Made by a program: the position numbers and the translations under genes. Source: JBDIAG01 sp963835085 (lineage in GTDB: Bacteria; Actinomycetota; Actinomycetes; Actinomycetales; CAWJMD01). From it: 64,000 nt of DNA. Below, piece by piece: positions 34,616 through 42,779 of the stretch. The notes under the pieces were generated by a model. That model was given only the letters and a program-made list of their open reading frames with translations, was not told the origin of the DNA and searched no databases. The stretch lies in assembly GCA_963835085.1 (NCBI GenBank), contig CAWIED010000001.1, forward strand, positions 3,162,001 through 3,226,000, written 5' to 3'. Within the stretch, counting starts at the first letter, position 1, and every line of letters starts with the position of its first letter.

Positions 34616-36511
34616 TCACAGCTCCACGACTTGCCCGGTCACCACCACCCGGTGAGCCGGCAGTCGGAAGAACGGCACCGGATCGGCCGCGTTGCGGGCC
34701 AAGGCCACGAACAGTCGCTTGCGCCAAGCGGTCAACCCGCCACGACCGGGCTGGATGTTGATCCGGGAGAGAAAGTACACCAGCGAACGCCGGTCGAGGG
34801 CGAGCTGCGGCGAACCCTCCACGTTGCGGGCGAGCGCCTCGGGCACGTTGTGGGTGTCCATGAACCCGAACCGCAACGTCACTAGCTGCAACCGGTCGTC
34901 CAGGTACGCCCCGTCGAGGCTCAGGCGTTCGTCGAACGGCACGTGTGGGGCGTTGTCCGTGAGCACCGTCGCAATGACGACCCGATGGTGCAACACGTGA
35001 TTCGTGTCGACGTTGACCCGCAAAGCGAGCGGCACGCTCACCGGATTGATGTGCAGATACACCGCCGTTCCCGGCACCTCCACCACATCGCTGCCCGCCT
35101 GGTGCAACCCACGCAGGAAGGCGTCGAACGGACCTTCGAGCCGGCGCCGACGCTCGATGATCAGGTTGCCACCCGTACGCCAGGTGGTCATCACCGTGAT
35201 CACCGCGAGGGCGATGACAAGCGGAATCCACCCGCCACTGAAGATCTTCGCCAGATTCGCGAGGAAATAGCCGAGCTCGGTTCCGCCGAACACGACGGCC
35301 AGCGCGATCAGCCGTCGGCGCGGCCAATGCCAGGCCCGGCGGGCCACGACCACGAGCAGCACCGTGGTGAGCACGAACGTGCCCGTGACTGCCACCCCGT
35401 ACGCCGTGGCCAGCCGGCTCGACGAGCGGAAGGTCACCAACAGCACGATGACGGCGATGTAGAGCAGAGCGTTGATGACAGGCACATAGATCTGTCCGGT
35501 CTCGTCCGCCGAGGTGTGCCGCACCGTGAGCCTGGGCAGCAGCCCCAGCCGGGTGGCCTGTTGCGACATCGAGTAAGCGCCCGAGATCACGGCCTGTGAG
35601 GCGATCACCGTGGCCATCGTCGCAAGGACCACCAGCGGCAGCCGCAGACTGCCCGGAGCCATCAGGTAGAACGGATTGCTGACATTGGCGGGATGACTCA
35701 GGATCAACGCGCCCTGGCCGAGGTAGTTGAGGGTCAGCGCGGGAAAGGCCAACGCGAACCAGGCAAGCCGGATGGGCCGGGTGCCGAAGTGGCCCATGTC
35801 GGCGTACAGCGCCTCGGCACCGGTCACGGTGAGCACCACTGCGCCAGCGGCCACGAACGCCACGAACGGCCGGTCGAGCATGAAAGCGGCTGCGTACGTG
35901 GGCGAGAGGGCTTTGAGGATCTGCGGATGGGCCGCGATCTGCGGAATGCCCAACGCGGCGATGGCCAGGAACCAGAGCACCATCACCGGGCCGAAGACAC
36001 GCCCGATCCGCTGCGTTCCGTAGCGCTGCGCCGCGAAGAGGGCGGTCAGGATCACGAAGCTCACCGGCACCGAATACCGGGCCAGCCCCGGATCGACCAC
36101 GCTCAGCCCCTCCACCGCCGACATCACCGAGATCGCGGGGGTGATGACGCTGTCGCCGTAGAACAGCGACGCACCCACGATTCCCAGCATCAGGGCTGAA
36201 CCCGCCAGCCCGCTGCGCTGCCCGACGGCCCGCCGCGCCAGAGCGGCCAGGGCGATGATGCCGCCCTCGCCGTCGTTGTCGGCGCGCATCACGAAGAGCA
36301 CGTACTTGCACGTCACGACCAGTGTGATCGACCAGAACGCCATGGAGATGACACCGAAGACGTCGGGTGCCGTGGCGTGCACGTCGTTGTGGTCGATGGA
36401 GAAGACCGTCTGCATGGAGTACAGCGGACTGGTTCCGATGTCGCCGAACACGACACCGAGGGCGGCCAGCGCCAAGCCGGCCAGCGCACCACGACGGGGC
36501 TGTGAGGTCAC
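34616..36511 (-). CDS. kup: Kup-type potassium transporter
   Basis: 631 aa, the normal length for KUP/Trk-unrelated K+:H+ symporters. Twelve TM helices fill residues 10-450, with the N-terminal signature ALGVVFGDIGTSPLYSMQTVF and the conserved YGDSVITPAISVMSAVEG. A soluble tail of about 180 residues follows. It lies four bases downstream of ispF on the same strand, so it is likely read from the ispF promoter, and is convergent with kdpE. It completes a local group of two unrelated K+ importers and a K+-type two-component system. Confidence 0.93.
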   Translation of the reverse strand: MTSQPRRGALAGLALAALGVVFGDIGTSPLYSMQTVFSIDHNDVHATAPDVFGVISMAFWSITLVVTCKYVLFVMRADNDGEGGIIALAALARRAVGQRSGLAGSALMLGIVGASLFYGDSVITPAISVMSAVEGLSVVDPGLARYSVPVSFVILTALFAAQRYGTQRIGRVFGPVMVLWFLAIAALGIPQIAAHPQILKALSPTYAAAFMLDRPFVAFVAAGAVVLTVTGAEALYADMGHFGTRPIRLAWFALAFPALTLNYLGQGALILSHPANVSNPFYLMAPGSLRLPLVVLATMATVIASQAVISGAYSMSQQATRLGLLPRLTVRHTSADETGQIYVPVINALLYIAVIVLLVTFRSSSRLATAYGVAVTGTFVLTTVLLVVVARRAWHWPRRRLIALAVVFGGTELGYFLANLAKIFSGGWIPLVIALAVITVMTTWRTGGNLIIERRRRLEGPFDAFLRGLHQAGSDVVEVPGTAVYLHINPVSVPLALRVNVDTNHVLHHRVVIATVLTDNAPHVPFDERLSLDGAYLDDRLQLVTLRFGFMDTHNVPEALARNVEGSPQLALDRRSLVYFLSRINIQPGRGGLTAWRKRLFVALARNAADPVPFFRLPAHRVVVTGQVVEL

Positions 36512-36515
36512 CGGT

Positions 36516-37007
36516 TCAGTGTGCCCCGCCCACCACCAATGCGCTCGCCACCGCGGCGATCCCTTCGCCGCGACCGGTGAGCCCGAGTCCGTCGGTGGTG
36601 GTCGCGGCCACCGACACCGGCGCCCCGCACGCAGTGCTGAGCGCCGCCTGCGCCTCGGCTCGCCGGGGCCCGAGCCTGGGACGGTTGCCGATCACCTGGA
36701 TCGCCACGTTGCCGATCTCGAAGCCGGCCGCCCGCACCAGCCGGGCCGCCTCCCGCAGCAGGACGGCTCCCGCAGCGCCGGCGAACTCGGGCCGTGCCGT
36801 GCCGAAATGTGCGCCCAGGTCGCCGATGCCGGCCGCCGTGAACAAGGCGTCACAGGCCGCGTGGGCGGCCACGTCGGCATCGGAATGACCTGCCAGGCCC
36901 ACCTCACCGGGCCAGTGCAGGCCCGCTATCCAGAGCTCCCGGCCGGAGCCTGGGGCAGCGAACGGGTGCACGTCGACCCCGACGCCTACCCTGGGCAAGC
37001 CACTCAT
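36516..37007 (-). CDS. ispF: 2-C-methyl-D-erythritol 2,4-cyclodiphosphate synthase
   Basis: 163 aa, standard length. It forms the cyclic diphosphate in the MEP isoprenoid pathway. Zinc ligands in GVDVHPF (about 9-15) and GHSDADV (about 40-46), plus the C-terminal TTTDGLGLTGRGEGIAA, are intact. ispF usually follows ispD directly (or is fused to it) in actinobacteria; here an IspD-like gene on the other strand and a zinc-ribbon gene lie between ispF and ispD. Kup follows after four bases. Confidence 0.95.
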   Translation of the reverse strand: MSGLPRVGVGVDVHPFAAPGSGRELWIAGLHWPGEVGLAGHSDADVAAHAACDALFTAAGIGDLGAHFGTARPEFAGAAGAVLLREAARLVRAAGFEIGNVAIQVIGNRPRLGPRRAEAQAALSTACGAPVSVAATTTDGLGLTGRGEGIAAVASALVVGGAH

Positions 37008-37303
37008 TCGTCCTCCTCCGTTCGTACGCTGCCCAACTCAGACGGCATGATCCGGATGGCATCCGGGTGATGGTTGGCGGCCGCCGGGCACGTTCGCCTG
37101 CCAAGGCGGACTCGTATTCGCTACCTGCCGACGGCGTCAGGATATGACTGCTGGGCCGCCGCTCACTCACCTGCAACCGTTCGGCGGCCCAACTTGCCTT
37201 ACCTGCCTCCTGTGGCTTAGAGAGAGCGGATGAACTATTGGCAGGACGAGGGCCTGCGGCTGGCGGAACGGGAACAGTCGGCGCTCCGCTGGCGCCTGAA
37301 CCC

Positions 37304-37954
37304 GTGAAGAGACGCGGAGTAGGCATCCTGCCCATGGTGGGTCGTGGCGACCTTCCCTTCTTGCCCTTGCACGGCCGCGCGCTCCTGGAACATGGTCTGC
37401 AAGCCCTACGACCTACCGTGGCTACTGTCCTGATCGTGATCGACCCCGAGCATCGCTACGCCGTGGAAGGGCTCGTGGGTGATTTGAGTCGGGTGATCAT
37501 CGCACCTTCCGACTCCTGGCATCTGGGCCTCGAAGGTGGTCCCCTGCTCATCCACGACCCGCTGTGTCCCCTGACGTCGGCCGGTTTCCTCGAAGAAATG
37601 CTGCGGCAGATCGAGCAACGGCCGACCGGGAGCATCGCCGCCTATCGACCTGTGACGGACACCGTGAAGACCGTCCAGGCCGGTCGCATCCAGGGAACCA
37701 TAGATCGGGAGAAGCTGGTGGCGATCACGTCGCCGGTGGCTGTTTCACGAAGACACTTCGACAATGCTGTGGCACTGGGCGGCGCTCCCCCGCTAGACGA
37801 CTTCGCCGCCTTGGTCGGTTGGCTTCGTCAGCATGGATCGATCGAGTTCGTGAAGGGGCCATCCATGGGACGACGCGTCGATGACGCCTCGTCGGTCACC
37901 CTGCTGGAGTGCGTCGACGAACTGGGGCGACAGGTTCATTCCGACGGAAAGTAG
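37304..37954 (+). CDS. Divergent IspD-like nucleotidyltransferase paralogue
   Basis: 216 aa from GTG 37304. An in-frame TTG at 37238 could extend it, but a 25-codon ORF (ATG 37230) ends by overlapping this GTG, which suggests coupling. The fold resembles IspD: LPFLPLHGRALLEHGLQAL, VLIVIDPEH, IHDPLCPLTSAGFLEE (compare HDAxRPxxxxxxI). However, the N-terminal nucleotide loop AAGxGxRxGxxxPK is absent (LPMVGRGDLPFLPL instead), so cytidylyltransferase activity is doubtful. A genuine ispD is 0.3 kb away on the opposite strand. It is divergent from ispF. A regulatory or altered-substrate role is possible. Confidence 0.6.
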   Translation: MKRRGVGILPMVGRGDLPFLPLHGRALLEHGLQALRPTVATVLIVIDPEHRYAVEGLVGDLSRVIIAPSDSWHLGLEGGPLLIHDPLCPLTSAGFLEEMLRQIEQRPTGSIAAYRPVTDTVKTVQAGRIQGTIDREKLVAITSPVAVSRRHFDNAVALGGAPPLDDFAALVGWLRQHGSIEFVKGPSMGRRVDDASSVTLLECVDELGRQVHSDGK

Positions 37955-37964
37955 CGATCGACCG

Positions 37965-38270
37965 TCACCGTCGCACCAATGCCCACAACTCTCGTAGGAA
38001 CTTCCCGGGCTGGCGCAGTATTGCTCGGGGAAGGTGCCAGGCAAAGCCCAACGGATCCTGGCTGGCCCGCGCGAACATTCGGCGAGGCTTGGTCACCACT
38101 CGATGTTCGAGGTCGTGCACGTAGCCGGGGAACAAGGCACGTTGGCTCATCTCGAGATGGGCGCCGCACTCCGAGCAGCGGGTCGACTCCAAAATCCTTC
38201 CGGCGTAATGCAGCTCGTGCCGAGTGACGCGCTGACACCGTTCGCAGGCCAGGTCGGCATATTCGATCAC
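37965..38270 (-). CDS. Small zinc-ribbon protein
   Basis: 101 aa. Two CxxC pairs (CERC near residue 9 and CSEC near 33) make a zinc ribbon. The rest is basic and helical, ending LPRAILRQPGKFLRELWALVRR. Similar short proteins are conserved but uncharacterised in actinobacteria. The start is GTG 38270: it has GGAGGGG at the right distance and overlaps the ispD stop as GTGA; an in-frame ATG at 38285 lies inside ispD. It is co-translated with ispD. It ends 10 bp from the convergent IspD-like gene. Confidence 0.72.
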   Translation of the reverse strand: MIEYADLACERCQRVTRHELHYAGRILESTRCSECGAHLEMSQRALFPGYVHDLEHRVVTKPRRMFARASQDPLGFAWHLPRAILRQPGKFLRELWALVRR

Positions 38271-39088
38271 CGATGCCCCCTCCATAGCTCGCGAAGATGC
38301 GGCAGGAGACCTACCCCGACGTCAGCGGACGAACTATGTCCGGAGAGATCCCACGATGACTTGGCTAATAGACGCTCGGCTAGGAAGAGATCCTCGGGGA
38401 ACGTGATCTTGACGTTTCGAGCGTCACCTGGCGTGCACATCACTGGCAAGTCGGTATACCGCTCAAAGCAGGCCGCCGTATCTGTGCCGAGAAAGCCGTC
38501 GCGATCCGCCTGCCGATACGCATCGAGCAGAGGCTTCGCCAGAAACGCCTGAGGCGTCTGGACAGCGACCACGCGCTCCGACGGGCCGGCTCCCGAATTC
38601 TCGGCTGTGGCTAGATGCCGCTGGTCTCGCACCGGAATCGCTCCGCCGTGCCGGGCTGCAGTGACGATGACGTCTGCGAACATCGACGTCGCGGCGAGTG
38701 GTCGAGCGGCGTCGTGAATGACCACCACGTCTACCTCGCCCGACTCGATGAACGGGGCGAGTGCCTGCAATGCCATCCATTCCGAACCATGTCGGGTCTG
38801 TCCCCCGGGAACGATCAGAACGTCACCCGGCTTGTGCACTTCTCGGTCCACCACCTGTCGAACCACCTCACGGTCGACCTCACGGATCACCAGAACTCGA
38901 TGGTTGATGTGGGCGAGGTGGCCGGCCCACCGAAAGCCCCAGGTGAAGACCCTGCGGCCCGCCAGGGGAAGCAGGACCTTGTTGGTGTCGTGTCCCACGC
39001 GTCGCCCGTCGCCCGCCGCGAGCAGCACAAGCGCCGCCCGCACCGGCCTGTCGGCCGAGTTGACGCCATCACGTGCAGGTCTGGACAC
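38267..39088 (-). CDS. ispD: 2-C-methyl-D-erythritol 4-phosphate cytidylyltransferase
   Basis: 273 aa, somewhat longer than the usual 230 because of an N-terminal lead and a C-terminal extension. The nucleotide loop LLAAGDGRRVGHDTNKVLLPLAG (about 22-44), VVIHDAARPL and AVQTPQAF match IspD; the loop has GHDTNK where many have GxxxPK. Starts at GTG 39088. It lies 90 bp downstream of the DRL-family oxidoreductase on the same strand, with no clear terminator between them, so read-through from that operon is possible. This matters because the DRL family includes a DXP reductoisomerase whose product is the IspD substrate. Confidence 0.9.
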   Translation of the reverse strand: MSRPARDGVNSADRPVRAALVLLAAGDGRRVGHDTNKVLLPLAGRRVFTWGFRWAGHLAHINHRVLVIREVDREVVRQVVDREVHKPGDVLIVPGGQTRHGSEWMALQALAPFIESGEVDVVVIHDAARPLAATSMFADVIVTAARHGGAIPVRDQRHLATAENSGAGPSERVVAVQTPQAFLAKPLLDAYRQADRDGFLGTDTAACFERYTDLPVMCTPGDARNVKITFPEDLFLAERLLAKSSWDLSGHSSSADVGVGLLPHLRELWRGHR

Positions 39089-39177
39089 GCGGCGAGCCTA
39101 ACCCTCGCCGCGAGTCCAGACCTACCAGGAGCGCCCCGCAACTCACAGTAGGAGCGCTACCCAACTGGCGCGTCGCG

Positions 39178-40503
39178 TCAACTGGCGAGTCGGGCGCGAA
39201 CATCGCCGAGCGACAACGCAGGCTCGCCACCGGCCATCTGATCCTGAATGCGCCGCAGGGTCACTACCGCCGAGTCTTCGACCAGTTCGACGTCGTCGTA
39301 GGTGAGCAGATGGTCGACCGGTACATCGCGGGTCAAAGTGGCCCCGGCAAGTACACCGAGCGGCACCGCATTGTCACGCACGAAATCATCGGCGTTATCG
39401 ATCAGTCCTCGCACCGTCATCCCACCGATGCCGTCGATCTTCTCACCCGCCTTCAGCGGACGTTTGGTCTCGGCACCGACCTCGGCGGTCCAGTATTCCG
39501 AGGTAAGGCTCGGCCGACGATCCAGCGAAATCTCGTATACCGTGAGCGGCGCCTCGATGGAGGCCAGGTGGTACGGCCGGTAGAGCGCGAAGTATGGGCC
39601 GGCGCCCATTTGCAGATAGCTCATCTCGTGATGCACGTAGGGATCGTTCGTGCGAACCACCACGAAGACCCCGGGAGCCACCGGCCCGACGCAGTAGTCG
39701 ACCACTCCGGCCCGGTCCAGAATCCCTCCGTCCTCCTTGAGCGCAAAGGTCTCGTGCAAGGTCGGCACGGTCGACGCCGGGCCGTGCATTCCTCTCTTGC
39801 TCACGCTGAGACCTGTGGTGTTGGCCAAGGAGGCCATTTCGATCATCGCTTTGGAGCCGTCGACGAAGCTCGTCAGCATCTTCGGGTTCATCTTCTTGGC
39901 GAGTGCCTGACCCGCGAGAGTCTCGGGCGTCGCGTACCGATCGAGAGGGTTGTTCTTGCCCTTGCCGGCGCAAATGATCTCGAAGTTCAGGTCTCGCGCA
40001 TAGTCGACGAGAATCTTCGTCTCGACGGGCTCATCTCCGCGACACACCGAATAGATCGCCCCGGATTCGTCAGCGAGCAGCTTCAGGTATTTGCCCACCG
40101 TCACGTCGGACTCCACCGTGAGTGTCGCGAAGTCGATGCCCGCTGCCAGGCAGTCGAGGGCTGCTCTCGCAGAGACATCGGGAACTCCGGTCGCTTCCAC
40201 GACGATGTCCAACGGCAACGCCGCAAGCTCGTCCACAGCCGAGAGGGCTACCGACCCGCCGCTTTCGATCGCCGCGGCGGCCTGATCCACGTTGCTCGCC
40301 GGGGCCGCCTTCAGGCCGGATTGACCAAGCGCCTCCTCTGCCCTTTCCTTCTGTACGTCGAGCACCGCCGACAGGGCGACTCCTGGCATCCGCAACAGCT
40401 GTGCAGCAAACCCACGTCCCATTTGGCCGGCGCCCACCAGGCCCACCCGGAGCGGGCGTCCCTGCTCGTCAAGGCGCTGCTGCAGCCTTGTTCGGTAACT
40501 CAT
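39178..40503 (-). CDS. DRL/SAF-domain family NAD(P)-dependent oxidoreductase
   Basis: 441 aa from ATG 40503, set by GAGGAGG eight bases upstream. The N-terminal Rossmann domain reads RPLRVGLVGAGQMGRGF. The centre has VSKRGMHGPAS, and HHEMSYLQMGAGPYFALYRPYHLASIEAPLTV is the conserved block of this family, often labelled homoserine dehydrogenase-like or FlgA/SAF protein. The C-terminus has the SAF-type beta fold (PLGVLAGATLTRDVPVDHLLTYDDV). The family includes DRL of Brucella, an alternative DXP reductoisomerase of about the same length. Its start overlaps the PTS IIA stop (ATGA), so it is co-translated with a sorbitol-type PTS and most likely acts on the phosphorylated product. It is the last gene of the operon, upstream of ispD. 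Exact reaction unproved. Confidence 0.75.
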   Translation of the reverse strand: MSYRTRLQQRLDEQGRPLRVGLVGAGQMGRGFAAQLLRMPGVALSAVLDVQKERAEEALGQSGLKAAPASNVDQAAAAIESGGSVALSAVDELAALPLDIVVEATGVPDVSARAALDCLAAGIDFATLTVESDVTVGKYLKLLADESGAIYSVCRGDEPVETKILVDYARDLNFEIICAGKGKNNPLDRYATPETLAGQALAKKMNPKMLTSFVDGSKAMIEMASLANTTGLSVSKRGMHGPASTVPTLHETFALKEDGGILDRAGVVDYCVGPVAPGVFVVVRTNDPYVHHEMSYLQMGAGPYFALYRPYHLASIEAPLTVYEISLDRRPSLTSEYWTAEVGAETKRPLKAGEKIDGIGGMTVRGLIDNADDFVRDNAVPLGVLAGATLTRDVPVDHLLTYDDVELVEDSAVVTLRRIQDQMAGGEPALSLGDVRARLAS

Positions 40504-40913
40504 CTCGTTGCCTCCTCGGCAGCTTGAACTGATTGGTCTCGCACGATGCGGAAGATGTCGCCGACGCCTGGCAACGGGACCGTCCGCTTCTCGACGCACA
40601 CGTCACCGGGCAGTTCGGGCTCCGTCCGCCCATCGGCCTTGAGATCGAGATGGCCCAGATTCAAGAGGTTGTCCCGGACGACGTGGCCGACGGCCAGGAT
40701 CTCGATGGGGCCACCACCGAACTCGATCCAGTCGCCCGGCTGTGGGCCGTCAGCGGCGATCTTCACCTTGTGCAGCACCGCGATGTCGTGGAGTTCGGCC
40801 GGCGCATGGTCGGCGAAGAAGATGAGGATCCCGTGGTCGATGAACGCCGGCACCTGGGGGCCTACCTGGGTGACGACCGACTCATAGATAGTGATCGGCT
40901 CAGCCGCGGTCAT
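40500..40913 (-). CDS. srlB: PTS glucitol/sorbitol-type IIA component
   Basis: 137 aa. It passes phosphate from HPr to the IIB protein during uptake. Family features: ILIFFADHAPAELHDIAVLH contains the His region of GutB/SrlB, and GGGPIEILAVGHVVRDNLLNLGHLDLKADG the conserved core. Start overlaps the IIB stop and its stop overlaps the oxidoreductase start (both ATGA-type), so three proteins are made from one tightly coupled message. Confidence 0.9.
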   Translation of the reverse strand: MTAAEPITIYESVVTQVGPQVPAFIDHGILIFFADHAPAELHDIAVLHKVKIAADGPQPGDWIEFGGGPIEILAVGHVVRDNLLNLGHLDLKADGRTEPELPGDVCVEKRTVPLPGVGDIFRIVRDQSVQAAEEATR

Positions 40914-41281
40914 GCCTCCTGCACATCCTCGGGCTTGACCCCCGAGACGAACAGCTCAGCCGTGATGAAGTTCGCCAAGGGGCCTGACGGGCTCGTCGCG
41001 TGCACGTCAACAGTGAGCACCTTCTTCATCGGGTACACGCCCACTCGCGCAGTGCCCCCGCAGTCGATGACGGCCACCGCCAGCTTGTCGAACGGTGCCG
41101 ATGACGAGAAGCCATCGAATGCCTGACCACCTGTGATCTCGGCAATTCTCGCGGCCACGGGGTGAATGCCCCCTCCGGTGATCGAGGCGATCAGCGGACG
41201 CTCATCGGTGGGGGTGATGGTGAGGGGACCGCCCCAGCCACCTCGACCGGCGGCGACCTTGGCGGACTTGTAGTTGCTCAT
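40910..41281 (-). CDS. srlE: PTS glucitol/sorbitol-type IIB component (separate polypeptide)
   Basis: 123 aa, starting at ATG 41281 with AAGGAGAA seven bases upstream. KVAAGRGGWGGPLTITP matches the N-terminal IIB domain of SrlE/GutE, and AVAVIDCGGTARVGVYP the phospho-Cys loop. In Escherichia coli IIB is fused to the membrane part IIC; here it ends where the fusion would continue and the membrane part is a separate upstream gene. A 152-bp gap with a hairpin lies before it, the only long gap inside the transport block. Confidence 0.88.
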   Translation of the reverse strand: MSNYKSAKVAAGRGGWGGPLTITPTDERPLIASITGGGIHPVAARIAEITGGQAFDGFSSSAPFDKLAVAVIDCGGTARVGVYPMKKVLTVDVHATSPSGPLANFITAELFVSGVKPEDVQEA

Positions 41282-41302
41282 GTCATTCTCCTTCTGATTA
41301 CC

Positions 41303-41321
41303 ATTCGCTTGCCTAGCGAAT
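41303..41321 (-). promoter_or_regulatory. Small inverted repeat in the IIB leader
   Basis: ATTCGCT and AGCGAAT with a 5-nt loop, 22 bp upstream of the IIB start, inside the 152-bp gap between the membrane-component gene and IIB. It may be an mRNA processing or translation-control hairpin, or half of a SorC or GutM site. Confidence 0.4.
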
Positions 41322-41433
41322 GCATTCGATCTAATGTTTGACCCTCGGATCACGATTGTTCGGATCGCGCTTGTTCTTGGGTATCGGATTCTGTTCTCGA
41401 AAGTGCGTGCTCGCTCTTGCATCCGTAGGACGG

Positions 41434-42024
41434 CTATTTTGAGCTGTACATCCCGAAACTCGCCAGATAGGCGATGACCACTGCCAGCGGGCCCGTCACA
41501 AGCCTTGACATGAGCATCGCCGGAACTCCGACCTCCACGGTCTCCGCCTCAGCCTCGCCGAGTGCCAGGCCTACGGGGATAAAGTCACAGCCCACCTGCG
41601 GGTCGATGGCAAACAGTGCCGGGAGTGCGTACTGCGGCGGGATATCGCCTTTGCCGATGTGCTGGCCCAGGAGCACACCCACCACCTGGGCAATGACGGC
41701 CCCAGGGCCCAGCACGGGTGAGAGTACCGGAATGGCACAGAAGATGCTGATCGCCAGCAGGCCAATGATGTTGTCAGCCAGCGGCGCGATAAGCACAGCC
41801 AGCCATCCACCGATGGTCTTGCCGGCGATGTGCACTCCATTGATAATGCCGATCAGCACCGCAATGAAGGCCATGAAGGGGAGGATGTTCCGAATGACGG
41901 TGTCGATGGTGTCTCGGCCGGCTTGGTAAAGAACCCCGACCACACCCCCGACGGTCTTTCCGATCCGGACGAGGAAGCCGTTGAATCCACTCAGCCGCGA
42001 GGCCTTGGCGTCGACGGCGGTCAT
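41434..42024 (-). CDS. PTS glucitol/sorbitol-type membrane component (C-terminal half of SrlE)
   Basis: 196 aa with four to five membrane helices. GVLYQAGRDTIDTVIRNILPFMAFIAVLIGI, AIPVLSPVLGPGAVIAQVVGVLLG and PQVGCDFIPVGLALGEAEAETVEVGVPA match the membrane half of the IIBC protein. It overlaps the stop of srlA (ATGA). With SrlA it forms the translocation channel. The order here (membrane half first, then soluble IIB) is the reverse of the fused SrlE. Confidence 0.88.
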   Translation of the reverse strand: MTAVDAKASRLSGFNGFLVRIGKTVGGVVGVLYQAGRDTIDTVIRNILPFMAFIAVLIGIINGVHIAGKTIGGWLAVLIAPLADNIIGLLAISIFCAIPVLSPVLGPGAVIAQVVGVLLGQHIGKGDIPPQYALPALFAIDPQVGCDFIPVGLALGEAEAETVEVGVPAMLMSRLVTGPLAVVIAYLASFGMYSSK

Positions 42025-42653
42025 GCTGCCGCCTCCGCAGCCTTGGCCGCACGGCGCCCGAGCATCCGCGCAGTGATGAGCTCCGTGAGAATCCCTCGGA
42101 TGAGGATGACCAGCATGCCGACGAGCAGGTAGCGCACGGCCAGGTCACCCGTGCTGAGGCCGAGTGCCGTGATGCCGGTCGAGATTCCGAGGTAGACGAA
42201 CAGCTCGCCGGCGTTCGCGTGCGGAAAGAGTCCGGTGATGGGATGTACGAAGCTGACGGCGGAGTCGTAGAACGCTGGCTTGTACCGCTCAGGGAGGAAC
42301 CTGCCCATGGTGTAGGCCATCGGGTTGGTCAGGAAGAACACCGACAGCACGGGCAGCACCAGGTACCGCACCGGATACCACTGCAGGCCGGGTCGCGCCG
42401 CATACTCTCCAAGCTTCTCGATGCGTTCGGCCCCGATCCATCTGATCAAAGCATTGACGGCGGTGAGCAGAACGATCAGCGTCGGGATGATGCCAGTGAC
42501 GAGTCCCATGAAGGTCTGGCCTCCCGCCTGGAAGACGCCGATGAATCCTTCTGCTCCTCGGGCCAAGATGCCGAAGAACCCAGTGGGTTTGTCGACGGTA
42601 GGCGTAGCCGCGAGCAACAAGCTCGACGGAATCGCCATCGTTATCATGGACAT
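42021..42653 (-). CDS. srlA: PTS glucitol/sorbitol-type IIC component
   Basis: 210 aa. Visible family blocks: GAEGFIGVFQAGGQTFMGLVTGIIPTLIVLLTAVNALIRWIG near the N-terminus and YPVRYLVLPVLSVFFLTNPMAYTMGRFLPERYKPAFYDSAVSFVHPITGLFPHANAGELFVYLG in the middle, which are near-diagnostic of SrlA/GutA. About five TM helices. It is co-translated with the second membrane gene. A 10-bp hairpin in the leader separates it from gutM. Confidence 0.92.
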   Translation of the reverse strand: MSMITMAIPSSLLLAATPTVDKPTGFFGILARGAEGFIGVFQAGGQTFMGLVTGIIPTLIVLLTAVNALIRWIGAERIEKLGEYAARPGLQWYPVRYLVLPVLSVFFLTNPMAYTMGRFLPERYKPAFYDSAVSFVHPITGLFPHANAGELFVYLGISTGITALGLSTGDLAVRYLLVGMLVILIRGILTELITARMLGRRAAKAAEAAA

Positions 42654-42732
42654 TTCCTCTCCTCATTGAGTGGTTCGCACAATACGAGGCTTAGGCACGT
42701 CGAATTGGTCGAGCACCTGGGTAGATCAATAT

Positions 42733-42762
42733 CGACGTCCCGCGCCTCAGGTCGGGACGTCG
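42733..42762 (-). terminator. Hairpin between gutM and srlA
   Basis: CGACGTCCCG at 42733-42742 pairs with 42753-42762 around a 10-nt loop. It lies 18-47 bp after the gutM stop and 80 bp before srlA. As the genes on both sides belong to one operon, it may be an attenuator or an RNA-stability element that sets different levels of regulators and transporter. Confidence 0.5.
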
Positions 42763-42779
42763 TGCAGTGTCAGCCGATA

